From Mesorhizobium loti (GTDB lineage: Bacteria > Pseudomonadota > Alphaproteobacteria > Rhizobiales > Rhizobiaceae), in contig AP017605.1 in the NCBI GenBank assembly GCA_002356515.1, forward strand, positions 3,357,001-3,421,000: 64,000 bases of DNA. The letters run 5' to 3'. Below the pieces are notes generated by a model that did not search any database, was not told where the DNA came from, and saw only the letters and a list, made by a program, of their open reading frames with translations. Made by a program: the position numbers and the translations under genes. Shown in pieces: positions 25,989 to 34,747 of the stretch. How positions within the stretch are numbered: position 1 is the first letter of the stretch; each line of letters starts with the position of its first letter.

Positions 25989-26714
25989 ATGGCTATGGAC
26001 GTGCGGGATTCGACCGGGACGGTTGGACAGATGCCAGTGGTGGTTGCGCGTCTGCGCGACCATAGCGGGATTAGCCGTTTAAAGACCGCACTGCGGATAT
26101 CCGCGCTTTCTCTTCTCGTCCTTGCAACGTTGTTTGCCGGCGGCTTCGGCTGGTTCGCCAACAAGGTTGCCCATCTGACCACGCCCGCCAATCCGCAGAA
26201 GGCTGATGCCATCATCGTGCTCACCGGCGGCCAGTCGCGCCTCGACGCCGCGATGGATCTGCTGGCGTCCGGCAAGGGCGAGCGGCTGTTGATCAGCGGC
26301 GTGCATCCTTCCGCCAGCCGTCGTCAGCTCCAGGTCGCGACCGGCGGCGACAAGAAATTGTTTTCCTGCTGCGTCGACATCGACCGCGCCGCGCTCGACA
26401 CGATCGGCAATGCCGAGGAAAGCGCCAAATGGGTCGAAAGCCATGCCTACAGCACGGTGATCCTCGTCACCAACAACTATCACATGCCGCGCAGCCTGCT
26501 GGAAATGGGCCGGCTGCTGCATGGCGCCAAGCTGGAGCCCTATCCAGTGGTCAATTCCAACCTCGACAATGGCGGCTGGCTGACCAAGCCACGGGCGTTG
26601 CGTGTGCTGTTCACCGAATACACCAAATATCTGCTGGCGCTGGCGCGCGGCATCGTGCCGGTGAAGCAGACGCCCGACGGCGTCGCGCTGGCCGAGACCG
26701 CGGCCGGCGGCTGA
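25989..26714 (+). CDS. YdcF/DUF218 family membrane-anchored protein
   Basis: This 241-residue protein has one N-terminal membrane anchor (about 40-60) and a DUF218 domain with DAIIVLTGGQSRLDAAMDLL, LLISGVHP and VTNNYHMPRSLLEM. DUF218 proteins (SanA/YdcF/ElyC) act in envelope integrity or bind nucleotides, and no precise reaction is established. The start at 25989 (MAMDVRD) is preferred; an in-frame start at 25887 would add an unlikely tail overlapping the ftsX end region. Its position after ftsEX fits an envelope role. Confidence 0.82.
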   Translation: MAMDVRDSTGTVGQMPVVVARLRDHSGISRLKTALRISALSLLVLATLFAGGFGWFANKVAHLTTPANPQKADAIIVLTGGQSRLDAAMDLLASGKGERLLISGVHPSASRRQLQVATGGDKKLFSCCVDIDRAALDTIGNAEESAKWVESHAYSTVILVTNNYHMPRSLLEMGRLLHGAKLEPYPVVNSNLDNGGWLTKPRALRVLFTEYTKYLLALARGIVPVKQTPDGVALAETAAGG

Positions 26715-26722
26715 TCCAGATA

Positions 26723-27355
26723 TCAGTCCTTGGCGGCAGCGCCTGACATCCCCTTGAGACGCGCAACCTCCTGTTCGAGTTGCTGAATGCGTCTGTCCCG
26801 CTCGCCAAGCGCTGCGGCCACGTCAGCCGCCTCGAAGCGCTGCGGGATGTGTTGCGGGCAGTTGGAATCCCAGGCCGAGACCGTGAACAGGATGACCTGT
26901 TCTGGACGTGCCTTGTAATCTTGCGGCATCAGCTTCGCCATCAACTCGGCATCGCCTTCGACGACGCGCGCCGTACCCCAGATCTTGATGCGCTGGCGCA
27001 GCATGTAGTCGATCAGGAACAGGAAGGCGCGTGGATTGTCCGCCAGATTGCCCTGCGTGATGAACTGCCTGTTGCCGGAAAAATCCGCGAAGCCGATCGT
27101 CTTTTCGTCCAGCACCTTGAGAAAGCCGGCCGGCCCGCCACGATGCTGGATGTAGGGTTGGCCATCGCCATTGGCCGTCGACAGGAAGACGCTGGTCTGC
27201 ATCTCGATGAAAGCGGCAAGGTCCGGCGTGATGACGGCTTGCCAGCCACCACGCTCCTCGACCCGGGCGTAAGACTGGCGCGAACCCTTGCGCGCCTGGA
27301 TCGCCTTGACGGTCGGCGTGAAGGCGACGTCACTGGTGAAAGCATGCGCGTTCAT
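26723..27355 (-). CDS. Pyridoxamine 5'-phosphate oxidase-family FMN-binding protein
   Basis: This 210-residue protein has a split-barrel flavin-binding fold: ITPDLAAFIEMQTSVFLSTANGDGQPYIQHRGGPAGF, then FADFSGNRQFITQGNLADNPRAFLF. This arrangement is that of the PNPOx-like group with a conserved C-terminal extension. A heptad-like tail (residues about 185-205) may form a coiled coil. It is not PdxH: the canonical PLP oxidase motifs are missing. It follows the NTF2-like gene with 24 bp between them, so they are probably co-transcribed. Confidence 0.78.
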   Translation of the reverse strand: MNAHAFTSDVAFTPTVKAIQARKGSRQSYARVEERGGWQAVITPDLAAFIEMQTSVFLSTANGDGQPYIQHRGGPAGFLKVLDEKTIGFADFSGNRQFITQGNLADNPRAFLFLIDYMLRQRIKIWGTARVVEGDAELMAKLMPQDYKARPEQVILFTVSAWDSNCPQHIPQRFEAADVAAALGERDRRIQQLEQEVARLKGMSGAAAKD

Positions 27356-27379
27356 CGAAAGCCTCCTTGCGGGATGGCG

Positions 27380-27850
27380 CTAGAGCCCGAGCGCCGACAA
27401 TGTCGGGTGATCATCCGGGCGGCGCCCGAGTGGCCAGTGATATTTGCGGTCGGCTTCCGCGATCGGCAGGTCGTTGATGCTGGCGATGCGCAGGCGCATC
27501 AGCCCGTGCTCGTCGAACTCCCAGTTCTCATTGCCGTAGCTGCGGAACCAGGAGCCGCTGTCGTCGTGCCATTCATAGGCGAAGCGCACGGCGATGCGGT
27601 TGCCGTGGAAGGCCCAGACCTCCTTGATCAGCCGGTAGTCGAGCTCGCGGCTCCATTTGCGCGTCAGGAAGGCCTGGATGGCATCGCGGCCTTGCAGGAA
27701 TTCGGCGCGGTTGCGCCAGCGGCTCTCGGTCGTATAGGCGAGCGCGACCCGTGCCGGATCGCGCGAATTCCAGGCATCCTCGGCCATCCGCGCCTTTTGC
27801 GCTGCGGTCTCGGCGGTGAAAGGCGGAAGCGGCGGGCGGCTTTCAGACAT
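27380..27850 (-). CDS. NTF2-like (DUF1348) protein
   Basis: This 156-residue protein matches the DUF1348/SnoaL-like NTF2 fold group: [26 protein letters not shown] near the start and [24 protein letters not shown] in the sheet. No catalytic function is assigned to the family. Its operon position before the PNPOx-like flavoprotein suggests a shared, perhaps detoxifying, role that is not proven. It is 58 bp upstream of the peroxidase-like gene's end on the same strand. Confidence 0.8.
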   Translation of the reverse strand: MSESRPPLPPFTAETAAQKARMAEDAWNSRDPARVALAYTTESRWRNRAEFLQGRDAIQAFLTRKWSRELDYRLIKEVWAFHGNRIAVRFAYEWHDDSGSWFRSYGNENWEFDEHGLMRLRIASINDLPIAEADRKYHWPLGRRPDDHPTLSALGL

Positions 27851-27908
27851 GGGAATCCTCTACGGTATGAAGGGCGGGACCGGCGGACACCGCCAGCCCT
27901 TTCCGGAT

Positions 27909-28460
27909 TCACGCAGCATCGCGGACAGAAACAACCGGAAAATCGATCTCGGTCTGGGCAACTTCATTGATATAGTTGGTCCAGACGTTCAGGGCGACAT
28001 GCTGGACGATCTCGACGATCTGTCCGTCGTCATAACCCGCCAGCCTCACGGCAGAGAGATCCTCATCGCTGACATGCCCGCGGCTCTGCGCAACCTTGGC
28101 GGCAAAACGCACCGCCGCGGCGGCCTTGGGGTCCGTGGAGCCACCGTGGCGGTTGGCGAGCATTTCGGCATCGTCGAGCCGGGCGAGGTTCTTGCCAAGG
28201 TAGGTGTGTGCGGACAGGCAGTAGCTGCAGCCATTGATCTCGGCGACCGCCAGCGCAATGCGCTCGCGTGTGGGTGCAGGCAACCGACCCTTGGCCAACG
28301 CCCCCGACATGGCGACATAGCCTTCGAGCGCGGCTGGACTGTTGGCGATCATGCGAAACAGGTTCGGCACGACACCAAGCTGCTTCTCGACAGCCTGCAG
28401 CACGGGTTGCGTTGCTGTGGGAGCAGCGGCGATGGACGATGGCGTGGTGATGCGCGGCAT
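27909..28460 (-). CDS. Carboxymuconolactone decarboxylase/AhpD-type alkylhydroperoxidase-like protein
   Basis: This 183-residue all-helical protein has the AhpD core motif EINGCSYCLSAHTYLG, with the redox-active CxxC pair and the conserved His. Such proteins reduce peroxides or maintain partner peroxidases. The start MPRITTPS (28460) is preferred over an upstream in-frame Met at 28532, which would extend into the promoter region shared with the divergent LysR gene. It heads the minus-strand series with the NTF2-like and flavin-binding genes, a possible oxidative or electrophile-response operon. Confidence 0.85.
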   Translation of the reverse strand: MPRITTPSSIAAAPTATQPVLQAVEKQLGVVPNLFRMIANSPAALEGYVAMSGALAKGRLPAPTRERIALAVAEINGCSYCLSAHTYLGKNLARLDDAEMLANRHGGSTDPKAAAAVRFAAKVAQSRGHVSDEDLSAVRLAGYDDGQIVEIVQHVALNVWTNYINEVAQTEIDFPVVSVRDAA

Positions 28461-28560
28461 TGCGATTTCCTTGTTGGTCACGCCGCTTATTTGCACTCTT
28501 CCACTTGCCGGATGTAGATGGCATATTTGCAATTAATCCTTCCAATTTCCGGAAGAAATA
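28461..28560. promoter_or_regulatory. Divergent LysR-type promoter region
   Basis: This 100-bp spacer is AT-richer than its surroundings. It holds two copies of TATTTGCA and the dyad CTTCC-N7-GGAAG just before the LysR start. LysR regulators commonly bind the spacer to their divergent target, here the AhpD-like gene. The exact operator is inferred. Confidence 0.45.
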
Positions 28561-29466
28561 ATGGATCGCCTCGAGGCCATGTCCCTTTTCGTCGCGACGG
28601 TGGAGACCGGTAGCCTTTCCGCCGCCGCACGCCGCTCGGGCGTTCCACTTGCGACCGTCAGCCGCAAGATCTCAGATCTGGAACGGTATCTGCAGACACG
28701 TCTGCTGAACCGCTCGACACGCCGGCTGACGCTGACCGACGCGGGCGACGCCTATCTTGCCGCCTGCCGCCGCATTCTCGACGAGGTCGGCGAGGCCGAA
28801 CGCGTCGCCGGCGGCGAATACAGCGCTCCGACCGGCGAACTGATCATCACCGCGCCGATCGTCTTCGGCCGGCTTCACGTGCTGCCGATCGTCACCGCGT
28901 TCCTCTCCACCTACCCGCAAGTGGATATCCGCCTGACGCTCGGCGACAGGATAAGCCAGTTGGCGGAGGAGCATATCGATCTCGCCATCCGCATCGGCCG
29001 GCTGCCGGACTCGCGCATGCTCGCGACCAGGGTCGGTTCGATCAGGCATGTCGTCTGCGCAAGTCCGGCTTATCTCGCCGAGCACGCGGCTCCGAAAATC
29101 CCGAAAGACCTTGAGACGCACAGCTGCATCACCTTCGAAGGCCTTGGCTCACTCGCCACATGGACCTTCTCAGTGGAAAAGGCTGACGTTCCCGTCCCTG
29201 TCCGCTCCAGGCTCCGGGTCAACACCGCCGAGGCCGCGATCGATGCCGCTATTGCAGGTGTCGGGATGACGCGCGTGCTTTCCTACCAGATCGTCGCTGC
29301 TGTGCGCTCAGGGACACTCTGCTCGGTACTCGGGGAATTCGAACCGGAGCCGTGGCCGGTAAACCTGGTGCACGCCGGCCAGGGCCGGCTACCGGTGAAA
29401 CTGCGCGCCTTCCTCGATTTCGCCGCCCCACGCCTGAGGGAACGCCTGGCACAGGCGACCTGGTAG
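28561..29466 (+). CDS. LysR-family transcriptional regulator
   Basis: This 301-residue LysR-type regulator of the CrgA/AaeR-like group starts MDRLEAMSLFVATVETGSLSAAARRSGVPLATVSRKISDLE as a helix-turn-helix and has an effector domain with a typical GRLPDSRMLATRVGSIRHVVCASPAYL segment. It is divergent from the AhpD-like gene and probably regulates that operon in response to an oxidant or aromatic compound; the effector is unknown. Confidence 0.9.
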   Translation: MDRLEAMSLFVATVETGSLSAAARRSGVPLATVSRKISDLERYLQTRLLNRSTRRLTLTDAGDAYLAACRRILDEVGEAERVAGGEYSAPTGELIITAPIVFGRLHVLPIVTAFLSTYPQVDIRLTLGDRISQLAEEHIDLAIRIGRLPDSRMLATRVGSIRHVVCASPAYLAEHAAPKIPKDLETHSCITFEGLGSLATWTFSVEKADVPVPVRSRLRVNTAEAAIDAAIAGVGMTRVLSYQIVAAVRSGTLCSVLGEFEPEPWPVNLVHAGQGRLPVKLRAFLDFAAPRLRERLAQATW

Positions 29467-29543
29467 AGTGAGCCGCATCGCCCTGTTTCCTTTTTGCCGC
29501 TGCTTGGTGTAACCAACGCACACCTCCTCACCGGACCTCCCCC

Positions 29544-30332
29544 ATGCTCTATGTCAGATCGCTGGCGTTCAACTTCGTCTTCTACGTCAATCTGATCGTC
29601 CAGATGATCCTCTGGACCCCGTATTATTTCCTGTCGCCCCGCCACCGTGCCTGGTTCGTGCCGAAATTCTGGTCGCGCAGTTGCATGTGGCTCTATGACA
29701 AGATCGCAGGCACCAAGAGCGACATCACCGGGCAGGAAAACCTGCCCGAAGGCTCCTTCATCCTGGCGCCCAAGCACCAGTCCTTCTGGGACGCAATCGC
29801 CTTCTTCCCCTTTCTTCAGGACCCGCTCTACATCCTCAAGCGCGAGCTGACCTGGATCCCGTTCTTCGGCTGGTACATCATGAAGATGCGCATGATCCCG
29901 GTCGATCGCGGCAGCCGCTCCAAAGCCCTGAAGGCTGTGGTCGCGGCGACCAAGGCAGAGATGGCGCGCAACCCGCGCCAGCTGATCATCTATCCCGAGG
30001 GCACGCGCCGGGCGCCCGGCGACGAGCCGGCCTACAAATACGGCATCGTCGAAATCTACGCGCAGCTCGGCGTTCCGGTGGTGCCGGTCGCCCATGTCGC
30101 CGGCCTCTATTGGCCGCGCCGCAAGTTCCTGCGGTACCCCGGCACCATCAAGGCGCGTTTTCTGCCGCCGATTCCGCCGGGCCTCGGCAAGGACGAGTTC
30201 ATGGCGCGGCTGATCGGCGAGACGGAAGCCGCTTGCGACCAGATGCTCGTCGAGGCATCCCGCGCGCCCAGCCCTCCGGCCTTCCCGCCGACTGCGGTGA
30301 AGCGGCTGCGGGAGCTCGGCGCGAAGGCCTGA
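29544..30332 (+). CDS. plsC: 1-Acyl-sn-glycerol-3-phosphate acyltransferase
   Basis: This 262-residue PlsC-family enzyme makes phosphatidic acid from lysophosphatidic acid and an acyl donor. The catalytic motif HQSFWD (HX4D) and the phosphate-binding YPEGTRRAPGD are present. Hydrophobic N-terminal segments (about 8-30) anchor it in the inner membrane. Its length is in the usual range. It is followed by a convergent LysE gene. Confidence 0.9.
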   Translation: MLYVRSLAFNFVFYVNLIVQMILWTPYYFLSPRHRAWFVPKFWSRSCMWLYDKIAGTKSDITGQENLPEGSFILAPKHQSFWDAIAFFPFLQDPLYILKRELTWIPFFGWYIMKMRMIPVDRGSRSKALKAVVAATKAEMARNPRQLIIYPEGTRRAPGDEPAYKYGIVEIYAQLGVPVVPVAHVAGLYWPRRKFLRYPGTIKARFLPPIPPGLGKDEFMARLIGETEAACDQMLVEASRAPSPPAFPPTAVKRLRELGAKA

Positions 30333-30351
30333 AGGCCCTTCGGCCAGGCAA

Positions 30352-30978
30352 TCAGCCGTAGACAGCCAGGACCGTGGTCAGCACCAGCGTCGCGGCGAAG
30401 ACCAGATTGATGATGCGCGAGGCAACAGGCCTGCGCAGGAAGCGCGCGAACGCGGCACCGCCAAGCAGCCACACCGCATGGATGACAGCGATCATTCCCG
30501 CCAGAACCGTCAGCTTCAGCCAAAGGCCGAGCTCGACACCGCCTTGGTTAGACGAGGCGCCGGCAAACACGGCGGCGATCGCCACATAGGCTTTGGGGTT
30601 GGCGACCGCCAGCAGAAACCCGGCCAGCCAGGTCGGGCGCGAAGCCTCGGCCGTGCGTGCCGCCAGCGGCGGCGCCGTGGCGATCTTGAAAGCGAGATAG
30701 AGAATGTAGGCGGCGGACGCGACAACCAGCACTGGCGCCAACCTCGGCATCGACCCGAGTACCGCCATGATCCCGGTCGCCACGACCAGCAAGACGGCGG
30801 CAGTGCCAACAACGATCCCCAAGGTGTAGCGCAGCGAATCGCGCAGGCCGAAGGCGGCGCCGACAGCGGTGACGCTTATCGTTGCCGGACCTGGACTGCC
30901 CATGACCACAGTGGCGGCCAGTACCAGCGCCAGCAGCGGTCGCCAAAGCTGCGGCTGCGAAAGAAGCGGCTCCGTCAT
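30352..30978 (-). CDS. LysE/RhtB-family amino acid exporter
   Basis: This 208-residue membrane protein has six hydrophobic segments and the LysE family hallmark GSPGPATI near the N-terminus. It exports amino acids or related metabolites; the substrate cannot be read from sequence. It converges on plsC with 19 bp between stops. Confidence 0.85.
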   Translation of the reverse strand: MTEPLLSQPQLWRPLLALVLAATVVMGSPGPATISVTAVGAAFGLRDSLRYTLGIVVGTAAVLLVVATGIMAVLGSMPRLAPVLVVASAAYILYLAFKIATAPPLAARTAEASRPTWLAGFLLAVANPKAYVAIAAVFAGASSNQGGVELGLWLKLTVLAGMIAVIHAVWLLGGAAFARFLRRPVASRIINLVFAATLVLTTVLAVYG

Positions 30979-31067
30979 TGCACCCTCTGCCTTGCCACGA
31001 GCGAAGGACGCTATGGCAAGACAGGAGCGTGGTCTTGGACGTTCGTGCGTAGAGTGGGGCCGAAGCC

Positions 31068-32015
31068 TCAGCTGCTCGCCCGATCGAGCTCTGCCATGTC
31101 ATCGGCGGTCAGTTTCAACGAAGCCGACTTGATCAGACTGTCCATCTGCTCAGGCTTGGTGGCGCTGGCGATCGGCGCGGTGACACCCGGCCGCGCGATA
31201 ACCCAGGCAAGCGCCACTTCCGCCTGCTTGGCCGAATGCCTGGCCGACACCGCGTCGAGCGCTGCCAGGATGCGCATGCCGCGCGCGTTGAGATAGTCCT
31301 TCACCCCGCCGCCGCGCTCGCTTTGGCCAAGATCGGCTTCGCTGCGGTATTTGCCACTCAGGAAACCCTTGGCCAGGCTGAAATAGGTGATGACGCCGAT
31401 ATCCTCGGCCACGCAGAGATCGCGCAACGGCCCATCGAAGGACGAGCGGTCGTAGAGATTGTATTCCGGCTGCAAAACCTCATAACGCGGCAGGCTGCGC
31501 AGGCTCGCCACATCGAGTGCGGCTCGCAACTGGCCCGCGTCGAGGTTCGAGCAGCCGACATGGCGGACCTTGCCCTTGGCGAGCAGTTTTTCGTAGGCGC
31601 CGAGGGTTTCCTCGTAGGGCGTGGTCGGATCCGGCCAGTGCGACAGATAGAGGTCGATGACATCGGTCTGCAGCCGCTTCAGCGAGGCATCGACGGCCTT
31701 TTCGATATAGGCGGCGGACAGGTCCCTGTGCCCCTGCCCCATATCCGAGCCGACCTTGGTGATCACCACGACCTTGTCGCGGTTGCCACGGTCCTTCATC
31801 CAGCTGCCGATGATGGTTTCCGATTCGCCGCCCTTGTTGCCCGGCACCCAGCGCGAATAGGCGTCGGCCGTATCGATGGCGTTGAGACCGCCGCCGACGA
31901 AGCGGTCGAGCAGGTCGAAAGAAGTCTTCTCATCGGCGGTCCAGCCGAAGACGTTGCCGCCCAGAACCAGCGGCGCGATGGAAAGGTCGGTGCGACCGAG
32001 ACGGCGTTTCTGCAA
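31068..32015 (-). CDS. Aldo/keto reductase
   Basis: This 315-residue NADPH-dependent oxidoreductase has a TIM barrel with the catalytic tetrad visible: Asp and Tyr in DTADAYSRW, Lys in ITKVG and His in LSHWPDP. The Ser/Arg-rich cofactor region near the C-terminus matches the group (ASATKPEQ). It probably reduces aldehydes or ketones; the physiological substrate is unknown. It stands 89 bp before the LysE gene on the same strand. Confidence 0.9.
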   Translation of the reverse strand: MQKRRLGRTDLSIAPLVLGGNVFGWTADEKTSFDLLDRFVGGGLNAIDTADAYSRWVPGNKGGESETIIGSWMKDRGNRDKVVVITKVGSDMGQGHRDLSAAYIEKAVDASLKRLQTDVIDLYLSHWPDPTTPYEETLGAYEKLLAKGKVRHVGCSNLDAGQLRAALDVASLRSLPRYEVLQPEYNLYDRSSFDGPLRDLCVAEDIGVITYFSLAKGFLSGKYRSEADLGQSERGGGVKDYLNARGMRILAALDAVSARHSAKQAEVALAWVIARPGVTAPIASATKPEQMDSLIKSASLKLTADDMAELDRASS

Positions 32016-32138
32016 GACGGATCTCCGTGATGATTTCGACCGGGCGGAAGCCGCCCGCTGGTTGGGTTCGGGGCCTAAGCTAGGTCTTGCCTCGCCGAGG
32101 TCAAAGGCCTGGCCGCGTTTTTCCGCAGAGCCAGCGCT

Positions 32139-32660
32139 TCACAAAGGCGCTATCCCCCGTGCCACTTCTTCCAGCCAATGGTCGCGGATGCCTAGCGCCT
32201 CCAGATGCTTCAGCGTGCTGAGAACGTAATCCTCGTTGCCGCCGGATTGGCCGACCGCGCCGCGCACCACCGCCGCCGCATGCGCGGCGTCCAGCCCGCC
32301 GGCATATTGCTCATGCTTGCGGTCGACGATGTAGGCCACCGCTTCGACCGTTCCGCCGCCGTCGAGGCGGACCTTGAGCGTGCGCTCGAGATAGACTGAT
32401 GTGACGAGTTCGCGCTCGCGCAGATAGGCGATGACCTCGTCGCGCAATTCGCCGGGCACACGGAAACCTAGGCCGACACAGGAGCCGCCATGGTCGAGGC
32501 CGAGCACCAGTCCGGGCCGCTGGCGCGTGCCGCGGTGCACGAAGGAATAGACGCAGAGCGAGCGGCGGTAGCCGTGCAAATGGGCGCGCCGCGTCTCGAC
32601 ATGCGCGAAACCCGGCCGCCAGATCAGCGAGCCATAGCCAAACACCCAAAAATCGCCCAT
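32139..32660 (-). CDS. ChaC-like gamma-glutamylcyclotransferase
   Basis: This 173-residue protein has the family start MGDFWVFGYGSLIWRPGF, which is the glycine-rich binding loop of gamma-glutamylcyclotransferases. A Glu pair in AYLRERELV matches the region of the catalytic glutamate. ChaC enzymes cleave glutathione to 5-oxoproline and Cys-Gly. The gene lies 123 bp upstream of the aldo/keto reductase on the same strand and is divergent from the DUF2125 gene. Confidence 0.88.
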   Translation of the reverse strand: MGDFWVFGYGSLIWRPGFAHVETRRAHLHGYRRSLCVYSFVHRGTRQRPGLVLGLDHGGSCVGLGFRVPGELRDEVIAYLRERELVTSVYLERTLKVRLDGGGTVEAVAYIVDRKHEQYAGGLDAAHAAAVVRGAVGQSGGNEDYVLSTLKHLEALGIRDHWLEEVARGIAPL

Positions 32661-32701
32661 ATCGCCGCGCCTGATTGCAAAAAGAATGGCACCACCGCAC
32701 C

Positions 32702-32726
32702 GGAACCGGTGTTTTTTCCGTCCGTC
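32702..32726 (+). promoter_or_regulatory. EcfG-like promoter candidate before the DUF2125 gene
   Basis: GGAAC (32702-32706), 16 bases, then CGTC (32723-32726) is one base from the general-stress sigma EcfG consensus GGAAC-N16/17-CGTT. It is 87 bp before the DUF2125 start. Confidence 0.3.
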
Positions 32727-32812
32727 CCCGGCTACCTATTCGCCAATGTCTACTTGGTTGTCGGAATCGAAGGTCCGTCCACCAACATCCATGCGTTAAT
32801 GAGAGCCAAAGC

Positions 32813-33811
32813 ATGACGTCAAGTGACGAACGCCAACCAAAGTCCCGCCGCGGCCTGTTCTGGCTTGTGGCGTTCATCGTTGTGCTGTTCGCCATTTACA
32901 GCGGTGGCTGGTTCTACTTGGCCAACAGGGTCAGGGCTGAAGCCGACAAGGCGGTCGCCACGCTCAACAAGGATGGCGTCCAGGCCGGCTGCGCCAATCT
33001 CCAGGTCAGCGGCTATCCCTTGAGCTTCTCCGTCTCCTGCGACAACCTCGCCTACGAGGACGATGCCAGGAACATCGCGGCTTCGGCCGGCTCCTTCAAT
33101 GCCGTCGCCCAGATCATCCAGCCTTTGTCGCCGGTCGCCGATCTGCGCGGCCCGCTCAGGACCTCCGTCCCCGGCATGGTGCCGCTGTGGATCGACTGGG
33201 ACAATCTGCAGGCCAAGGTCAAACTGTCATGGCCGCTGCCGCAGCGCATCGCGCTGCAGGCGGAAGGGCTGTCCGGGCAGACCGATCCGGCCGACGACAC
33301 CGATCCGGTGGAACTGTTCAGCGCCGGCAGGGCCGCCGGCCAGCTGCAGCCCAATGGTCAGGACGTCGACTATATCGGAAGCTTTACCGATCTGGAGATC
33401 GACCCGGATGCGATCGGCGGGCGCGTGCTGCCGGCGCTCGATGCCAGCGGCGACGCCACGCTGAAGAATGGTGTCGCGCTGATTGGAACGCAGGTGAAGA
33501 GCCTGCGCGGCCAGAAGGTCGAGATTCGCAACCTCGATCTGTCCTCCGGCACGGCACGGGTCACCGTTTCCGGACCGCTGTCGGTGGACGCTGAGGGTCT
33601 GGTCGACGCCGATCTGATGATCCGGATCAAGGATCCCAAGGCCGTGGCAACCATCCTTGCCGGAGCCATACCCGAGCAGAAGAATGCGATCGAGCAGGGC
33701 TTTGCCGCGCTGGCTATGCTCGGCAGCGAACCGTCGATGCCGCTGAAAGTCATCAAGGGCAAGGCCTCGCTCGGCTTCATCCCACTCGGCAAGATCAAGC
33801 CGGTGCAATAA
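32813..33811 (+). CDS. DUF2125 domain exported/membrane-anchored protein
   Basis: This 332-residue protein has one N-terminal membrane segment (about 15-37), then a periplasmic domain rich in beta-strands. The Cys pair in VQAGCANLQVSGYPLSFSVSCDN may form a disulfide. DUF2125 is a conserved alphaproteobacterial family without an assigned function; the layout suggests an envelope protein related to AsmA-like folds. The ATG at 32813 was chosen over upstream in-frame starts because it begins MTSSDERQPKSRRGLFW. It is six bases before the PfkB gene, so the two are likely an operon. Confidence 0.85.
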   Translation: MTSSDERQPKSRRGLFWLVAFIVVLFAIYSGGWFYLANRVRAEADKAVATLNKDGVQAGCANLQVSGYPLSFSVSCDNLAYEDDARNIAASAGSFNAVAQIIQPLSPVADLRGPLRTSVPGMVPLWIDWDNLQAKVKLSWPLPQRIALQAEGLSGQTDPADDTDPVELFSAGRAAGQLQPNGQDVDYIGSFTDLEIDPDAIGGRVLPALDASGDATLKNGVALIGTQVKSLRGQKVEIRNLDLSSGTARVTVSGPLSVDAEGLVDADLMIRIKDPKAVATILAGAIPEQKNAIEQGFAALAMLGSEPSMPLKVIKGKASLGFIPLGKIKPVQ

Positions 33812-33817
33812 CCGGCC

Positions 33818-34747
33818 ATGGCAAAACCCCCGAGGCTCCTCAGCGTCGGCGCGCTGACGCTGGACACCATCCTGCGTGTCGAGACGCTGCCCACGCATCA
33901 GGGAAAGTTCATCGCCGCCGATGGCGTGCAGATCGCTTCCGGCATGGCGACGAGCGCCGCTTGCGCCGCGCATCGCCTGGGCGCCGACGTGTCGCTATGG
34001 GCGAGCGCCGGCGACGATGCGGTCGGCGATCAGCTGGTCGCCGGAATCGAGGCCGAGGGTGTCGATTGCAGCTATGTCCGCCGCGTCAGCGGCGCGCGCT
34101 CGGCATTGGCCTCGATCCTGATCGACGCCCATGGCGAGCGCATCATCGTGCCTTTCTACGACAGGCTGGCCCAGACCGATCCCGAGGCTTTGCCTTTCGC
34201 AGACATCACGGCATTCGATGCCGTGCTGGTCGACGTGCGCTGGCCGGGTGCAGCGACACTTGCCCTCAAGGCGGCGCACGCCGCCAACCGGCCGGCGATC
34301 CTCGATGCCGATACCGCGCCGCTGGCGGTGCTGGAGCAGTTGCTGCCGCTGGCCTCGCACATCGTCGCCTCCGAGCCGGCCGTCCGTATCATATGCGGCC
34401 ATGCGCTGGATCTTGAGACCGCCTGCACCGACATGGCCTCCCGCACCGATGCCTTCGTTGCGATCACCGGCGGCGCGGCGGGCACCTGGTGGTTCGATCG
34501 GGAAGCGGGATCATCCCGTCATGTCGCGGCGCCAAAGATCAAGGCGGTCGACACGCTCGCCGCAGGTGACGTCTTTCACGGCGCTTTTGCCGTCGGGCTG
34601 GCCGAAGCCATGCCGGTCGAGCAGGCCTTGCGCTTTGCCAGTGCCGCCGCCGCGCTCAAATGCCAACGCTTCGGCGGCAGGCTCGGCGCTCCGGACCGGG
34701 CCGAGACGCTGGCGATGGTCGCGGCAACCTGGCCCGAAACAGCCTAG
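33818..34747 (+). CDS. PfkB-family sugar kinase
   Basis: This 309-residue ribokinase-type kinase has a glycine-rich substrate region near residue 35-50 and the C-terminal signature DTLAAGDVFHGAFAVG, with the catalytic Asp in AAGD. It phosphorylates a sugar or nucleoside with ATP. The signature and the general size fit ribokinase/fructokinase-like enzymes, but the substrate is unknown. It overlaps the convergent tyrC by four bases at their stops. Confidence 0.85.
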   Translation: MAKPPRLLSVGALTLDTILRVETLPTHQGKFIAADGVQIASGMATSAACAAHRLGADVSLWASAGDDAVGDQLVAGIEAEGVDCSYVRRVSGARSALASILIDAHGERIIVPFYDRLAQTDPEALPFADITAFDAVLVDVRWPGAATLALKAAHAANRPAILDADTAPLAVLEQLLPLASHIVASEPAVRIICGHALDLETACTDMASRTDAFVAITGGAAGTWWFDREAGSSRHVAAPKIKAVDTLAAGDVFHGAFAVGLAEAMPVEQALRFASAAAALKCQRFGGRLGAPDRAETLAMVAATWPETA